DNA of 64,000 nucleotides from WVYX01 sp039586815 (GCA_039586815.1 JBDHJR010000001.1:156811-220810); one strand, 5' to 3'. Positions 44,045-53,424 are shown, counted from the first letter of the stretch. The notes: generated by a model from the letters alone, not told the origin. Program-made: numbers and translations.

Positions 44045-46435
44045 CTACGGATTCGGCGGGGTCTCGCTGGCGACCGGCGGGCCCTCGTGCCGCAGGACCT
44101 GCCCGCCCCAAGCGCAGCTGTCCGTGCGGCAATTGAACATTACGGTCTCGAGCCGATACTGCCCGGTCTCGGGAGCGGTGAACTCGATCACCGGTGTGTC
44201 GTCCCCCCGCACATCCCGAGCCAAAGTGGAGTCCGCCGAGTCGGTGAGCACGAAGTCGATGTCATAGCACTCGTCATCGCACGCCCCCAGAACCGCATAC
44301 TGCACGCCGCCTTCAAGCGTGAGGGTGCGGTACCCACTCTTGCGGCGGGCGATGGAGCTGCTCAGCGGCTCGCCCTCGGGTCGATAGCCCCGATCCGTCA
44401 ACCGGGTCAGGCTGCGAGAAAGGTCGGCGCGCACCGCCGGTGCCAACGACGCGGCCAGCGCATCGGCCTCAGCCGCCCAGTAGTTGTTCTTGCGCATCAC
44501 GTCGGGGAACGTGCGCTCGGCGTCGATTTCGACCTGCGTCACGGCTACCGAGCCAGGCACCGTGACGGTGGCGGTTCGCGTCCCACTGAGCCAGGTCTCG
44601 ACCGGAATCTCGCGCTCGAGCGTGGCCCCGCTCTCCAACGTGATCGTTAGGCGCGCGGGCATCGGGACTTCGCCCCGATCGTACACCACGATCTCGGTGC
44701 CATTACGGCGCGGGGTGACACTCGCTATCGACTGGTCCAGCGTCCAGGTCTCGTAGTACCAGCTCTGCCAGAACCATGAGAGGTCCTGGCCGGTCGCGGC
44801 GTTGAAGTAGTTGAAGAAGTCCCACGGTTTGGGATGCTTGAACGCCCAGGTGCGCACATACCCCTGATAGGCACGGAAGAACGTCTCCTCTCCGAGCAGG
44901 CCTCGCAGGCTGATGAGGAGCGAGGAGGGCTTGGTGTAGCCGTGGACGCCGTAGTGGTTCGGGTTGTCGAGACGGTCCGAGTAACGCATCAGCGCGCCCT
45001 CGTGTCCCGTGTTCGCCTGGCGTGTGTAGCTGGCAAACTCACCCGGCTCCGAGTCATAGCCCGGGAAGAAGTCGGCCGCAGCGGCACAATCGTTGAACGC
45101 CGTGGTACCCTCGTCCATCCACGCGCGGCGCCGCTCGTCGGTCGAGACGATCATCGGCAGCCAGTTGTGCGCCAGCTCGTGGGCCGTCACCCCGTACATC
45201 GACGTGTCGCTCTGCGATTGGTAGCCGCCGATCAGCGTCATCATGGGATATTCCATGCCGCCCCCCATGATCCCGTCGCCCTCGACCGCGGTCGCGTGGG
45301 GGTAGGGATACGCCAGGCCCATGTGGCGCGACAGGAAAGTGATGCTGTGCTGCGCGTAGCGGGCCACCTCACGCCAGCGCTCGTACCTGGGACGGTAGAT
45401 GGCCTGTGCCCTGGCGTATTCGGGCCGCCCGTCACCGTCCCGATCGCCCACCTCGGTGCGTACCGCGTCCCACAGCGACGCACGCGTGATCGAATAGGCC
45501 ACATCGCGCACCGAGTCCGATATGAAGTGCCAGCGCAGCCGACCGTCCGGACCACGCAGGGTAGCTGACCCCGGCCCGAAGTCCTGCTCGGTGACAACGT
45601 GCACCACGGTGTCGCTCGCCTCGGCCTGGCGCAGACGCCGCACCACGGCATCCGGCAGCACCTCGCTCTCGTTCTGCAGGCGACCGGTGCCCTGCACCAC
45701 CCATCCCTCAGGCACGTCGAGCGTCACGTCGTACTCGGCGAACCCCGAGTAGAACTCGGCCAGTCCCATGAAGGGATCGGTGTGCCAGCCGACCACGTCG
45801 TCGTACACCGCCATCTGCGGGTACCAGTACGCCAGGAAGAAGAAGTCGTCGCTGTTCCAGCCCATCCTCCCACCGGCACCGGCCGCGGGGATCTTGAAGC
45901 TCCAGGCCAGCTCCAGTACCACCGACTCGCCCGGCGCCACCGGCTCCGGCGGCATGATGTAGAGATTCGTCCCACGAACCTGGTAGCCGGTTGCGTTGAG
46001 CCGGCGCAGCTCCTCGAGCGCCTGCCCCCCGGCCGCTACACTCTCGAAGGCGTACCCGCCGGTGATCTCGGCGGGACGGACACGCGCCGCGTCGTCGCGG
46101 TGGAAGTTCTGCAGCAACTGGACGGTTAGCCGCGACAACGTGTCGGGCGAGGCGTTGCGATAGAGAATCCGCGTCGTGCCCTGTAGCCGCTTCTCGGCGA
46201 CGTCGAGCCGAGCATCGATCGTGTAGTGCGCCGACTGCTGCCAGTAGTTGGGTCCCGGTACCCCCTGCTCCGTGCGGGTGCCCCGCATCAGGGCCCGGTC
46301 GAATCCCTGGGAGACCACAATCGGGTTCGGAACGGGACGCTGCTCCGCGGTCTGTGCGAGGGCGTTGTTTGCGAGGAGTGTCAGGAAGGCGGAAACAAGG
46401 AGAACCAGTGTTGTCAGACGTTTCAGCGGTGGCAT
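44045..46435 (-). CDS. M1 family zinc metallopeptidase (aminopeptidase N-like)
   Basis: 796 residues with a signal peptide (ending NALAQ). An N-terminal beta-domain is followed by the thermolysin-like domain with GGGMEYPMM (exopeptidase motif), VTAHELAHNW (HExxH) and MDEGTTAF (third zinc ligand Glu). A C-terminal helical domain follows with a final short Cys-rich beta domain (CDDECYDIDF; CRTDSC). GGAGG lies six bases before the ATG. It cleaves N-terminal residues of peptides outside the cytoplasm. Transcribed from an ECF-type promoter. Confidence 0.92.
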   Translation of the reverse strand: MPPLKRLTTLVLLVSAFLTLLANNALAQTAEQRPVPNPIVVSQGFDRALMRGTRTEQGVPGPNYWQQSAHYTIDARLDVAEKRLQGTTRILYRNASPDTLSRLTVQLLQNFHRDDAARVRPAEITGGYAFESVAAGGQALEELRRLNATGYQVRGTNLYIMPPEPVAPGESVVLELAWSFKIPAAGAGGRMGWNSDDFFFLAYWYPQMAVYDDVVGWHTDPFMGLAEFYSGFAEYDVTLDVPEGWVVQGTGRLQNESEVLPDAVVRRLRQAEASDTVVHVVTEQDFGPGSATLRGPDGRLRWHFISDSVRDVAYSITRASLWDAVRTEVGDRDGDGRPEYARAQAIYRPRYERWREVARYAQHSITFLSRHMGLAYPYPHATAVEGDGIMGGGMEYPMMTLIGGYQSQSDTSMYGVTAHELAHNWLPMIVSTDERRRAWMDEGTTAFNDCAAAADFFPGYDSEPGEFASYTRQANTGHEGALMRYSDRLDNPNHYGVHGYTKPSSLLISLRGLLGEETFFRAYQGYVRTWAFKHPKPWDFFNYFNAATGQDLSWFWQSWYYETWTLDQSIASVTPRRNGTEIVVYDRGEVPMPARLTITLESGATLEREIPVETWLSGTRTATVTVPGSVAVTQVEIDAERTFPDVMRKNNYWAAEADALAASLAPAVRADLSRSLTRLTDRGYRPEGEPLSSSIARRKSGYRTLTLEGGVQYAVLGACDDECYDIDFVLTDSADSTLARDVRGDDTPVIEFTAPETGQYRLETVMFNCRTDSCAWGGQVLRHEGPPVASETPPNP

Positions 46436-46480
46436 GCGGCGCCTCCGGTGGGAATGAGTCGTCCGGCCTCTTCTGTTATT

Positions 46481-46506
46481 GACGGGTCGAACTGACCAAA
46501 GGTTGC
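46481..46506 (-). promoter_or_regulatory. ECF-sigma-type promoter of the M1 peptidase gene
   Basis: On the minus strand GCAACCTT (-35), 17 bases after GCAAC, then CGTCAATAACAG (-10 region). The ATG lies 45 bases downstream. Confidence 0.6.
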
Positions 46507-46593
46507 GCGACTACGGGACGACGCCGTCGTAGGGGCAAACGGGACTGACTCCATCTGAATTGGGGGGAGGCAGGATATCGCAGGCAATCGCGC

Positions 46594-47793
46594 TCACTGC
46601 AGCGCCGGCAACACGCCTTGCGCGATCATTTCATCCACGCGCTCGTCCGTCACGTAGTCGCCGGCTGTAACGACCACCACCATGTGCTCGCTCGTAATCA
46701 CCGTGGACCGTTGCCCGCCCCAGCCGACGGCCTCAAACGCATAGACCGCTTCCCCCTCACCGCGGTAGGACCGATGCCACCACAGCCAGGCGAAGCCGGG
46801 CCAATCCTCGTCCTGAAACTGGGAGCTCGAGAACAGGGCGCCCGCGTGCACCCAGCCCGGCCCCACGATTCGCCGCCCGTTCCAGCTGCCGTAGTTCAAG
46901 TACATCTGGCCCAGTTTGGCCACGGCTCGTGGACGCAGCCGCAGGTCACTCGAGGTAAACACCAGCTCTGCGTTGATGCGCCGCCATTCCCAATCCGTGA
47001 TGCCCATCGGCGCGAACAGTTGCTCTCGAGCGAACGCTTCGACGCTCATCCCGGTCGCCGCCTGGAGCAGAGCGCCGAGCACGACGACCCCACCGCTGCT
47101 GTAGTTGAACTCTGCGCCCGGATCCGCCACGGCCGGCTTGGCAAGCACGTATTCGATCGGATCGGTTACGACGAACAGTTGGGCAACGTCATTGGTCACG
47201 TCGGGAGGGACGTCACCACCTGGAGGGACGTCACCCTCGTTCCACTCGAGTCCCGACGTCATCGAGAGAAGGTGGCGCACGGTGATGGCCGACTTCTGCG
47301 CGTCCGCCAGATGCGCGTACTCCGGGAAGAACGAGAACACCCGGGCGTCCACATCCGCGATGAACCCCTGCTCGATTGCGATGCCGATTAGGATCGCGGT
47401 GACGGACTTGGTCGCACCGTGCACGTTGTGAAGCGCGTCACGGTCGAACTCCGTCCACTCGCCGCGATACGCCTCGCCTCCCTCGCTGTACGCGTAACCT
47501 GGGTAATACGTCTCGAAGACCAGCAAACCGTCCTTCGCGATCAGAACGCTGTGCACCGAACCGTAACGATCGTCTCGAATGTCGTCGACCAGCGAGCTGA
47601 GCGCCGGAATGCTGAGCCCGACTTCCTCCACGCTCGCCGTGGTCCATCCGTCGTCGGTGTCCGGGGGGACCTGGTACACGTAGAACGGTGTCGTGGGGAA
47701 TCCGTCGCATGCCCACGCGGTGGCTCCAATGGCAGCTGCCGCGGTGACAGCCAACAAACCTCGCGGAACGACCGGCCTACCTCCGCACCCCAT
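46594..47793 (-). CDS. Serine hydrolase-like protein with catalytic Ser replaced by Gly
   Basis: 399 residues with a signal or lipobox-like start (IGATAWAC) and the beta-lactamase-type fold. The nucleophile box reads HNVHGATKSVTA, i.e. GxxK in place of SxxK. The Tyr motif (NYSSGGVV) and the third box (VGWGGQRS) are kept. The codon is GGT, one base from AGT. A repeated segment GGDVPPGGDVPP is unusual. It may be a pseudoenzyme or binding protein; other family members use Ser strictly. GGAGGTAA stands just before the ATG. The long leader carries an ECF-type promoter. Confidence 0.85.
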   Translation of the reverse strand: MGCGGRPVVPRGLLAVTAAAAIGATAWACDGFPTTPFYVYQVPPDTDDGWTTASVEEVGLSIPALSSLVDDIRDDRYGSVHSVLIAKDGLLVFETYYPGYAYSEGGEAYRGEWTEFDRDALHNVHGATKSVTAILIGIAIEQGFIADVDARVFSFFPEYAHLADAQKSAITVRHLLSMTSGLEWNEGDVPPGGDVPPDVTNDVAQLFVVTDPIEYVLAKPAVADPGAEFNYSSGGVVVLGALLQAATGMSVEAFAREQLFAPMGITDWEWRRINAELVFTSSDLRLRPRAVAKLGQMYLNYGSWNGRRIVGPGWVHAGALFSSSQFQDEDWPGFAWLWWHRSYRGEGEAVYAFEAVGWGGQRSTVITSEHMVVVVTAGDYVTDERVDEMIAQGVLPALQ

Positions 47794-48152
47794 GCCTTAC
47801 CTCCGTCCGAATTCAGGCAGCACCAACGCTACCCCCTACCGTCGTACGCGTTCCTGCTGCCGGAAAGTTGCCTCTTGCCCAGGACCCGAGCTGCTCAGCG
47901 GAGCCCGTTTGAACCTGCAAGCTAGCGCAATCCCGTCTCCGGAGACCGCTGTTCTGTTATTGACGGGCGGAAGGACTCGAAAGTTGCGGCGGCGCCCGAG
48001 CCACCACCTAAACACGACATGGAGCATCCCGTTTCTGACGCGCTTCGCTGCCTGGCCAGCCATGGCGGCGCAGAGACTCTCGACCACTCCCTTCCTGGCT
48101 TCCCGAACACGCTCGCCTTACGTTTGCCCGGACCCCTCTCATGGAGGTCGTC
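47794..48152. other. Intergenic region between divergent genes
   Basis: 359 bases between the serine-hydrolase-like gene and the amidohydrolase gene. It holds the minus-strand ECF-type promoter (47962-47987). An open frame on the plus strand here is a shadow. I see no other gene. Confidence 0.55.
47962..47987 (-). promoter_or_regulatory. ECF-sigma-type promoter of the serine-hydrolase-like gene
   Basis: GCAACTTT, 17 bases after GCAAC, then CGTCAATAACAG on the minus strand. It shares a 16-base identical block (plus strand TTCTGTTATTGACGGG) with the promoter at 46481. The leader to the ATG is about 160 bases. Confidence 0.6.
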
Positions 48153-49526
48153 GTGCGCCGAGTGATAACTCTCGCGCCGATCTTGGTGCTACTCGCCGCG
48201 TGCCAGGCTCCTCCGGCTTCACACTACGCGATCGTGGGGGCGACCCTCGTGGACGGCACGGGTGCCGCACCGGTCGAGGATGCGGCGGTCGTGGTGGGCG
48301 ATGGACGGATCCTCTGCGCGGGACCGCGTGCCGACTGCGCTCTCCCTGACGAGGCCGCGACCATCGACGCCGCCGGAGCATGGCTCATACCCGGACTGAT
48401 TGACGCACATGTGCACTTCAGTCAGACCGGTTGGTACGACGGCCGTCCCGACGCCGTGGACTTCCGCGACCAGTACCCGTATCCCGATGTGATCGCCGAT
48501 CTCGAGGCACACCCGCAGCGGTTCTTCGACGCCTATCTCTGCTCGGGAGTCACATCGGTGTTCGATGTCGGCGGATACCCGTGGACCTGGTCGCTGCGTC
48601 GCCGTTTCCAGGACGACCACCGCGCACCGCGGATCGCCGCAGCCGGGCCCCTGCTCTCCACCGTCGACTTCTGGCTCAACCTGCCCGGCCAGCGGCAGTT
48701 CATCTACATGGCGGACGAGGAGACGGTGCGCCGTGCGGTGCGGACCCACGCCGCGTTCGAGACCGATGCAGTGAAGATCTGGTACATCATGCCGCCGCAA
48801 CCCCCGGACACGGCTCGCGTGCAGCGGTTGGTGCAGGCGGCCGCCGACGAAGCGGAAGCACGGGGGCTGCCGTTGATCGTGCATGCGACGGGGCTGTGGG
48901 AGGCGAAGGACGCCATCCGCGCGGGCGCCGACTTGCTGGTCCACAGCGTCTGGTCGGAACCGGTGGACGAGGAGTTCGTCGCCCTGGCACGGGAGAGCGG
49001 AGTGGTGTACACGCCCAACAACACGGTGGTGGAAGGGTATCTACACGCCGCCCGCGGCACGGTGGATGGCTCGCTCTACCCCCTCGAGTGCGCCGACGAG
49101 AGATCGCGCGCGCTCGTGGCCTCGCCACCCCCTGCCGATCGCGTTCCCCCGAGGCGTCTAACTCCCGAGAGTGCTCGGGCAACGCAGCGAAGGATCGAGA
49201 TCGGGCTGCAGAACGCCAAGCGGCTGCACGATGCCGGCGTCGCCATCGCGGTGGGAACCGACGCCGGCAATCCCGGCACACTGCACGGTCCGTCCATCTA
49301 TCGCGAGATGGAGTTGCTGCAAGAGGCGGGACTCGCCCCGATGGACGTTCTCGTGGCCGCCACCAGGATCGGCGCTCGGGCCATGGGCCGCGAAGAGGAG
49401 CTGGGTACGGTCCAAGAGGGGAAGCTCGCCGATCTCATTCTCCTCGACGCCGACCCGACGCAGGACATAGCCAACGCGCGCCGAGTGCGCTGGGTCATGA
49501 AGGGGGGTGTGATCGGGCGGGAGTGA
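48153..49526 (+). CDS. Amidohydrolase-family lipoprotein
   Basis: About 457 residues. A signal ends in LVLLAACQ (lipobox), followed by a TIM-barrel metal-dependent hydrolase: GLIDAHVHFSQT (HxH), VKIWYI (metal Lys position), PLIVHATG and LVHSVWSE (His) and AVGTDAGNPG (Asp). This is the imidazolonepropionase/prolidase-like branch. I prefer GTG 48153, preceded by GGAGG, over the ATG four codons earlier. It would act at the periplasmic face on cyclic amides or peptides. Followed by the Ig-like metallopeptidase gene after two bases. Confidence 0.88.
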   Translation: MRRVITLAPILVLLAACQAPPASHYAIVGATLVDGTGAAPVEDAAVVVGDGRILCAGPRADCALPDEAATIDAAGAWLIPGLIDAHVHFSQTGWYDGRPDAVDFRDQYPYPDVIADLEAHPQRFFDAYLCSGVTSVFDVGGYPWTWSLRRRFQDDHRAPRIAAAGPLLSTVDFWLNLPGQRQFIYMADEETVRRAVRTHAAFETDAVKIWYIMPPQPPDTARVQRLVQAAADEAEARGLPLIVHATGLWEAKDAIRAGADLLVHSVWSEPVDEEFVALARESGVVYTPNNTVVEGYLHAARGTVDGSLYPLECADERSRALVASPPPADRVPPRRLTPESARATQRRIEIGLQNAKRLHDAGVAIAVGTDAGNPGTLHGPSIYREMELLQEAGLAPMDVLVAATRIGARAMGREEELGTVQEGKLADLILLDADPTQDIANARRVRWVMKGGVIGRE

Positions 49527-49528
49527 AG

Positions 49529-51016
49529 ATGCGATCCTGGCTCTTACTCGGCCTGGGCCTCTGCGGCCCGTTGGCTACCAGTTGCGACCGAGGAACACCG
49601 ACCGATCTGGAGATCGACCGCGTTATCGACGTGATAGCCGTCGTATCGGGCGACTCGCAGTTCGGCCGAACTGGTGAGGCGCTGGCGGATTCCATTGTGG
49701 TCCAGGTTCTGGACGATAAAGGCGTTCCAATAGAGAGTGCCGGCGTGGTCTTCACCATTACCAGCGGCGGCGGCGCGCTCTCCAATGATTCAGTCGAAGC
49801 CGACAGTGACGGCCTGGCGCGAACCTCTTGGACGTTGGGTGTCGGCCCCGAACACAGGCTGAAGGTTGCTGCCGCCCACGCTCGTTCGGTCGCAGATCCG
49901 GTCACCGTCACGGCAACGAACGAACTCGCGCTCCAGATAGCGGTCTTGTCTGGAGCCGATCAGGTCGCGTACAGGGGAGAGGCTCTGGGGGAACCGGTCG
50001 TCGTGCGCCTCCTGGATTGTTACGGAGAGGCCGTTCCGGGAGTCGTCGTCGGATTCGAGGTAATCCGCGGTGGTGGATCGGTGGCGGAATCTCCCGTAAC
50101 GTCGGCCGGACTCGGCACCGCAGAGACATCGTGGTCGGTGGGAAAGGGACCGGACAATCAACTCCAGGTGAGCGTACTCAGCGATTCCTTGACCGCGACG
50201 CCACTCGTGGTGACAGCCCGTACCGAGCTCGAGCTGACTTTTGGCTGGACTGCGGACTTGCAGTTCCACGGTGGCCAAGGGCACGACAACCGAATCCTCG
50301 AGAGCAACCACTTCCTGATCTTCAGTGATGCCGACAGCGACAGCGCCAAGATGATCATGGCGCGGCATACGGAACGATATCTGGCCGAGTTGCTGCAAGA
50401 CTTCGAGGTTGACACGGCAGTCGCGATAGGCATCGAGCCGAGCAACCGAATGTCAAAGATCACGGTGTACTCGATGCGCGACCTCTCACGTGGTCAAACC
50501 GCTTTCCCCTACGGATTCTTTCACGCGGGGTTTGATTCGGCGCCGTATTTGGAGTGGGGCATTCACAACGAACGCTTCTTCAACTCGATCAAGCATGAAA
50601 CGGTTCACGTGGTGAACCTCCTGATGAATGGGATCAGCTGGCAACCCATGTGGTTCACAGAAGGGTTCGCAGAGTACGCGAGTGGCGGAGGCGAGCCCAA
50701 GTTCGAAACCTGGGACCAGGTTGTGGAGTGGAAGACTCTCGCGCGGCACATCAACCCAATCGCGATTCGAAGGTATCCTCAGGACCTCCCGGAGCCGGAC
50801 TCGTGGGGTGAGTACTACCCCATGTTCCACCTGGCTGTGGAGCTGCTGCTCTCAGAAGACGGATTGGGAAGATCCTATGTGGACGTGAAGAACATGTGGG
50901 CCGCGCTCGCCGACGGCGTTGCATTCGACACGGCGTTTCGCACGCACATGAACATCACCCAGGACGACTTCGAGGCGAGCTTCTACAGCCGTCTAGAGGC
51001 ATACTTGACTCGTTGA
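49529..51016 (+). CDS. Ig-like (Big-1) domain metallopeptidase lipoprotein
   Basis: 495 residues with a signal ending in LATSC (lipobox). Two Big-1-type Ig domains follow (about 30-130 and 130-235; each with VVxVLDxxG and a TSWxxG close). The C-terminal domain (about 250-495) carries a gluzincin-type site: IKHETVHVVN (HExxH) and WFTEGFAEYA (Glu ligand). The reading frame is open far upstream, but ATG 49529 follows the amidohydrolase stop with GGGAG. By eye its base composition is less GC-rich than the neighbours. Probably a surface-exposed protease. Confidence 0.83.
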   Translation: MRSWLLLGLGLCGPLATSCDRGTPTDLEIDRVIDVIAVVSGDSQFGRTGEALADSIVVQVLDDKGVPIESAGVVFTITSGGGALSNDSVEADSDGLARTSWTLGVGPEHRLKVAAAHARSVADPVTVTATNELALQIAVLSGADQVAYRGEALGEPVVVRLLDCYGEAVPGVVVGFEVIRGGGSVAESPVTSAGLGTAETSWSVGKGPDNQLQVSVLSDSLTATPLVVTARTELELTFGWTADLQFHGGQGHDNRILESNHFLIFSDADSDSAKMIMARHTERYLAELLQDFEVDTAVAIGIEPSNRMSKITVYSMRDLSRGQTAFPYGFFHAGFDSAPYLEWGIHNERFFNSIKHETVHVVNLLMNGISWQPMWFTEGFAEYASGGGEPKFETWDQVVEWKTLARHINPIAIRRYPQDLPEPDSWGEYYPMFHLAVELLLSEDGLGRSYVDVKNMWAALADGVAFDTAFRTHMNITQDDFEASFYSRLEAYLTR

Positions 51017-51017
51017 A

Positions 51018-51250
51018 CAGCGGCAGCGGAAGCACGACCGGCCCGTTGCGCTCAAGGTGCTGCGGCCGGAGCTCACAAGCAGTGTGGGCGCCGAGCGCTT
51101 CCTCAAGGAGATACGGGTCGCCGCACGCCTCGCACACCCCGACGGCCTGCTCTACTACGTGATGCCTTACCTCGAGGTGGAGTCACTGGGCAATCGACTG
51201 GAGCGTGAGCGGCAGCTTCCGATCGAGGACGCTATCGGGTGCGCGGTGGC
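51018..51250 (+). pseudogene. Remnant of a serine/threonine protein kinase gene
   Basis: Without a start codon the frame reads RKHDRPVALKVLRPELTS, then VGAERFLKEIRVAARLAHPD and LLYYVMPYLEVESLGNRL, matching the N-lobe of kinases. The usual HILPLxDSGEA stretch after HP is missing, and the frame loses similarity after about LPIEDAIG; the catalytic loop is absent. Two truncations and an internal deletion mark it as decayed. It lies between the metallopeptidase gene and tRNA-Ser. Confidence 0.7.
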
Positions 51251-51296
51251 ATCCAAGACTTCATCTGCGTACAGTCGATACCACACCCCCCCTCCC

Positions 51297-51325
51297 TTGA
51301 CACCGCCCCCCCTAACTGGTGTTCT
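51297..51325 (+). promoter_or_regulatory. Putative promoter of tRNA-Ser
   Basis: Consensus TTGACA, 17 bases, then a weak -10 TGTTCT, 35 bases before the tRNA. Confidence 0.45.
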
Positions 51326-51359
51326 TTCAACGGCTTAACGCACTAGCTCAAGGCCTTTC

Positions 51360-51446
51360 GGACAGGTGGCCGAGCGGCTGAAGGCACGCGCCTGGAGAGC
51401 GCGTGAACGGGGAACCGTTCCGTGGGTTCGAATCCCACCCTGTCCG
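51360..51446 (+). tRNA. tRNA-Ser (GGA)
   Basis: The acceptor stem GGACAGG pairs with CCTGTCC. The D arm, anticodon stem CGCGC/GCGCG with loop CTGGAGA (anticodon GGA at 51394-51396), a long variable arm (GGGGAACCGTTCC region) and the T loop GGTTCGAATCC are all recognisable. The discriminator base is G, as in tRNA-Ser. No CCA is encoded. Confidence 0.95.
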
Positions 51447-51591
51447 TTACAGCAATGCGGGGAGTGGTTGTACCAATCGCGGCCGCCACAACATAGTCGA
51501 ACCGCGATAAAGAAGTCTTCACCTTTCCTTTCTATTTCACAGCCCTGCAAGGGTTTATACATTTCTCCTGTCATGCGGACGAGGTGCCGCA

Positions 51592-53424
51592 ATGGATGGG
51601 AGGGGCGGAGTGCCCGCCAAAGCCCCCGCCAAGAAGAAGGCCAAGAAGGCCAAGGGCCCCAAGGTCATCAAGGTGCCGGAGCACACCGTCGAGGTGGTCT
51701 CCGACTCCGGCGAGGGCGCGCAGCGCTGCGCGCAGATCTTTGGCCGCGTCTCGGCCCGCATGGGCAACGGGGTGTGGACCGTCGAGATCATCCCGGCCGA
51801 GATCCAGCCGCCGGCGCGCACACCGCCCAGCGCAAGCGGTAACCGCGTCCGCATCGGCACCAAGCCGGTGACCAACTGGGGCGATGCGGCGAACCTGGTG
51901 GTGGCCTTCAACGAGCAAGTGCTGCTGCACCGCTTCCGCCAGGGGGCGCTGGCCGACGGCGCGACGGTCCTCATCGAGAGCATGTGGGAGAAGCACGACG
52001 ATGAGGACATCCGCAAGGAGTGGGCGGCGGCCATGAAGGAGATGGACGGCCACGACCTGCGGTTCGTGAAGGTCCCCATGGAAGAGCAGTGCCTCACCCT
52101 GGTGGAGAACCCGCGGCGCGGCAAGAACATGTTCGCGCTGGGCATGCTGTCCTACGTGTACAACCGGGAGCTCGACCGGGTGCGCCGCCAGATCGAGCGC
52201 GAGTTCCGCAAGAAGTCGAAGGAAGTGATCGACGCCAACCTGCAACTGCTCCAACTGGGGTACGACTGGGCCGAGAAGCACCTCGACTTCCGCGTCGAGA
52301 TCCCGATCGAGAAGCCCAGCAAGCCGATGGTCGTGATGAACGGCAACCAGGCCATCGCCATCGGGAGCATCGCGTCGGGGATGGAGCTCTGCTCGATGTA
52401 CCCCATCACGCCGGCGACTTCTGCGTCGCACTACCTGAGCGACATCTTCGAGGACTACGGCGGCATCGTGCACCAGGCGGAGGACGAGATCGCCGCCGCC
52501 GGTGTGGCGATCGGCGCCTCGTTCGCCGGCAAGGTGGCGTTCACGATCACCTCGGGGCCGGGCTTGGCACTCAAGACCGAATTCCTCGGCCTGGCCGTGA
52601 TGACCGAGACGCCGCTGGTGGTGGTGGACGTACAGCGGGGCGGGCCGAGCACGGGACTGCCCACCAAAGTCGAGCAGGCCGATCTGCTGGCCGCCATCTA
52701 CGGCCAGCCGGGCGACGCGCCTCACGTGGTGATGGCCCCCGCGACCATGGAGGAGTGCTTCCTCTGCATGACCACGGCACGGCGCATCGCCGAGGCGTTC
52801 CGCTGCGTGGTGATCGTGCTGACCGACGCCAACCTAGCCACCGGCGTGCAGCCGTTTCCGCGGCCCGAGGTGACCAGCGAGTGGATCGCTCACCCGGTGG
52901 ACCTCTCGGCAGTGCCCGAAGGCACACGCGCCTACGAGTGGGACACGCGCACGGGACTCTCGCAGCGGCTCATTCCTGGACAGCAGGGCGGGATGCACAC
53001 CCTCACGGGCCTGGCCCACGACGAGGGCAGCAAGGTGGCGTACCAGCCGGAGATCAACCAGCGCGGCTGCGAGATGCGCAGCCGCAAGATGGCGGTGTTC
53101 CAGCAGACACTGAAGCCGCCTCACGTGTACGGTCCGGCGAAGGGCGAGCTACTGGTGGTGGGCTGGGGCAGCACGAAGGGCGCAATCCAGGAGGCGGTGG
53201 ACCGCGCGCAGGCCGAGGGACTCTCGGTCTCCTCGCTGCACCTGCGGTTCCTCTCGCCGATGGAGCCCGGTCTCACGAAGATCTTCAAGAAGTTCAAGAA
53301 GGTGATGACGGTGGAGATCAACTACAGCGACGAGAAGGACGCGCCGTTCGTCACCGATGAGAACCGGCGGCGCGGGCAGCTCACCTGGCTGCCGTGCCCG
53401 GTGAGCCGCTACGCCCCGGCGTGA
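51592..53424 (+). CDS. korA: 2-oxoacid:ferredoxin oxidoreductase, fused gamma-alpha subunit (KorA-type)
   Basis: 610 residues. After a Lys/Ala-rich leader, a gamma-type domain (about 30-220) contains DSGEGAQRCAQIFG. The alpha domain (about 240-610) has GNQAIAIGSIASGMELCSMY, YPITPATS, HQAEDEIAAAGVAIGASFAG and VQRGGPSTGLPTKVEQAD. This gamma-alpha order is typical of 2-oxoglutarate or generic 2-oxoacid oxidoreductases. The enzyme decarboxylates the 2-oxoacid to an acyl-CoA and reduces ferredoxin. First gene of the ferredoxin-Rnf operon; GAGGTG lies upstream of the ATG. Confidence 0.9.
   Translation: MDGRGGVPAKAPAKKKAKKAKGPKVIKVPEHTVEVVSDSGEGAQRCAQIFGRVSARMGNGVWTVEIIPAEIQPPARTPPSASGNRVRIGTKPVTNWGDAANLVVAFNEQVLLHRFRQGALADGATVLIESMWEKHDDEDIRKEWAAAMKEMDGHDLRFVKVPMEEQCLTLVENPRRGKNMFALGMLSYVYNRELDRVRRQIEREFRKKSKEVIDANLQLLQLGYDWAEKHLDFRVEIPIEKPSKPMVVMNGNQAIAIGSIASGMELCSMYPITPATSASHYLSDIFEDYGGIVHQAEDEIAAAGVAIGASFAGKVAFTITSGPGLALKTEFLGLAVMTETPLVVVDVQRGGPSTGLPTKVEQADLLAAIYGQPGDAPHVVMAPATMEECFLCMTTARRIAEAFRCVVIVLTDANLATGVQPFPRPEVTSEWIAHPVDLSAVPEGTRAYEWDTRTGLSQRLIPGQQGGMHTLTGLAHDEGSKVAYQPEINQRGCEMRSRKMAVFQQTLKPPHVYGPAKGELLVVGWGSTKGAIQEAVDRAQAEGLSVSSLHLRFLSPMEPGLTKIFKKFKKVMTVEINYSDEKDAPFVTDENRRRGQLTWLPCPVSRYAPA

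Noticed and set aside
47209..47245. Short GGAGGGACGTCACC repeat as a mobile or regulatory element
   Set aside because: It is two in-frame copies of an 18-base unit coding for GGDVPP within the serine-hydrolase-like gene, a simple internal duplication.
48431..51016. An 861-residue open frame covering the amidohydrolase gene region and the metallopeptidase
   Set aside because: The first 366 codons are out of frame with the real amidohydrolase, which has all its metal motifs. The metallopeptidase starts at 49529 with its own ribosome binding site and signal.
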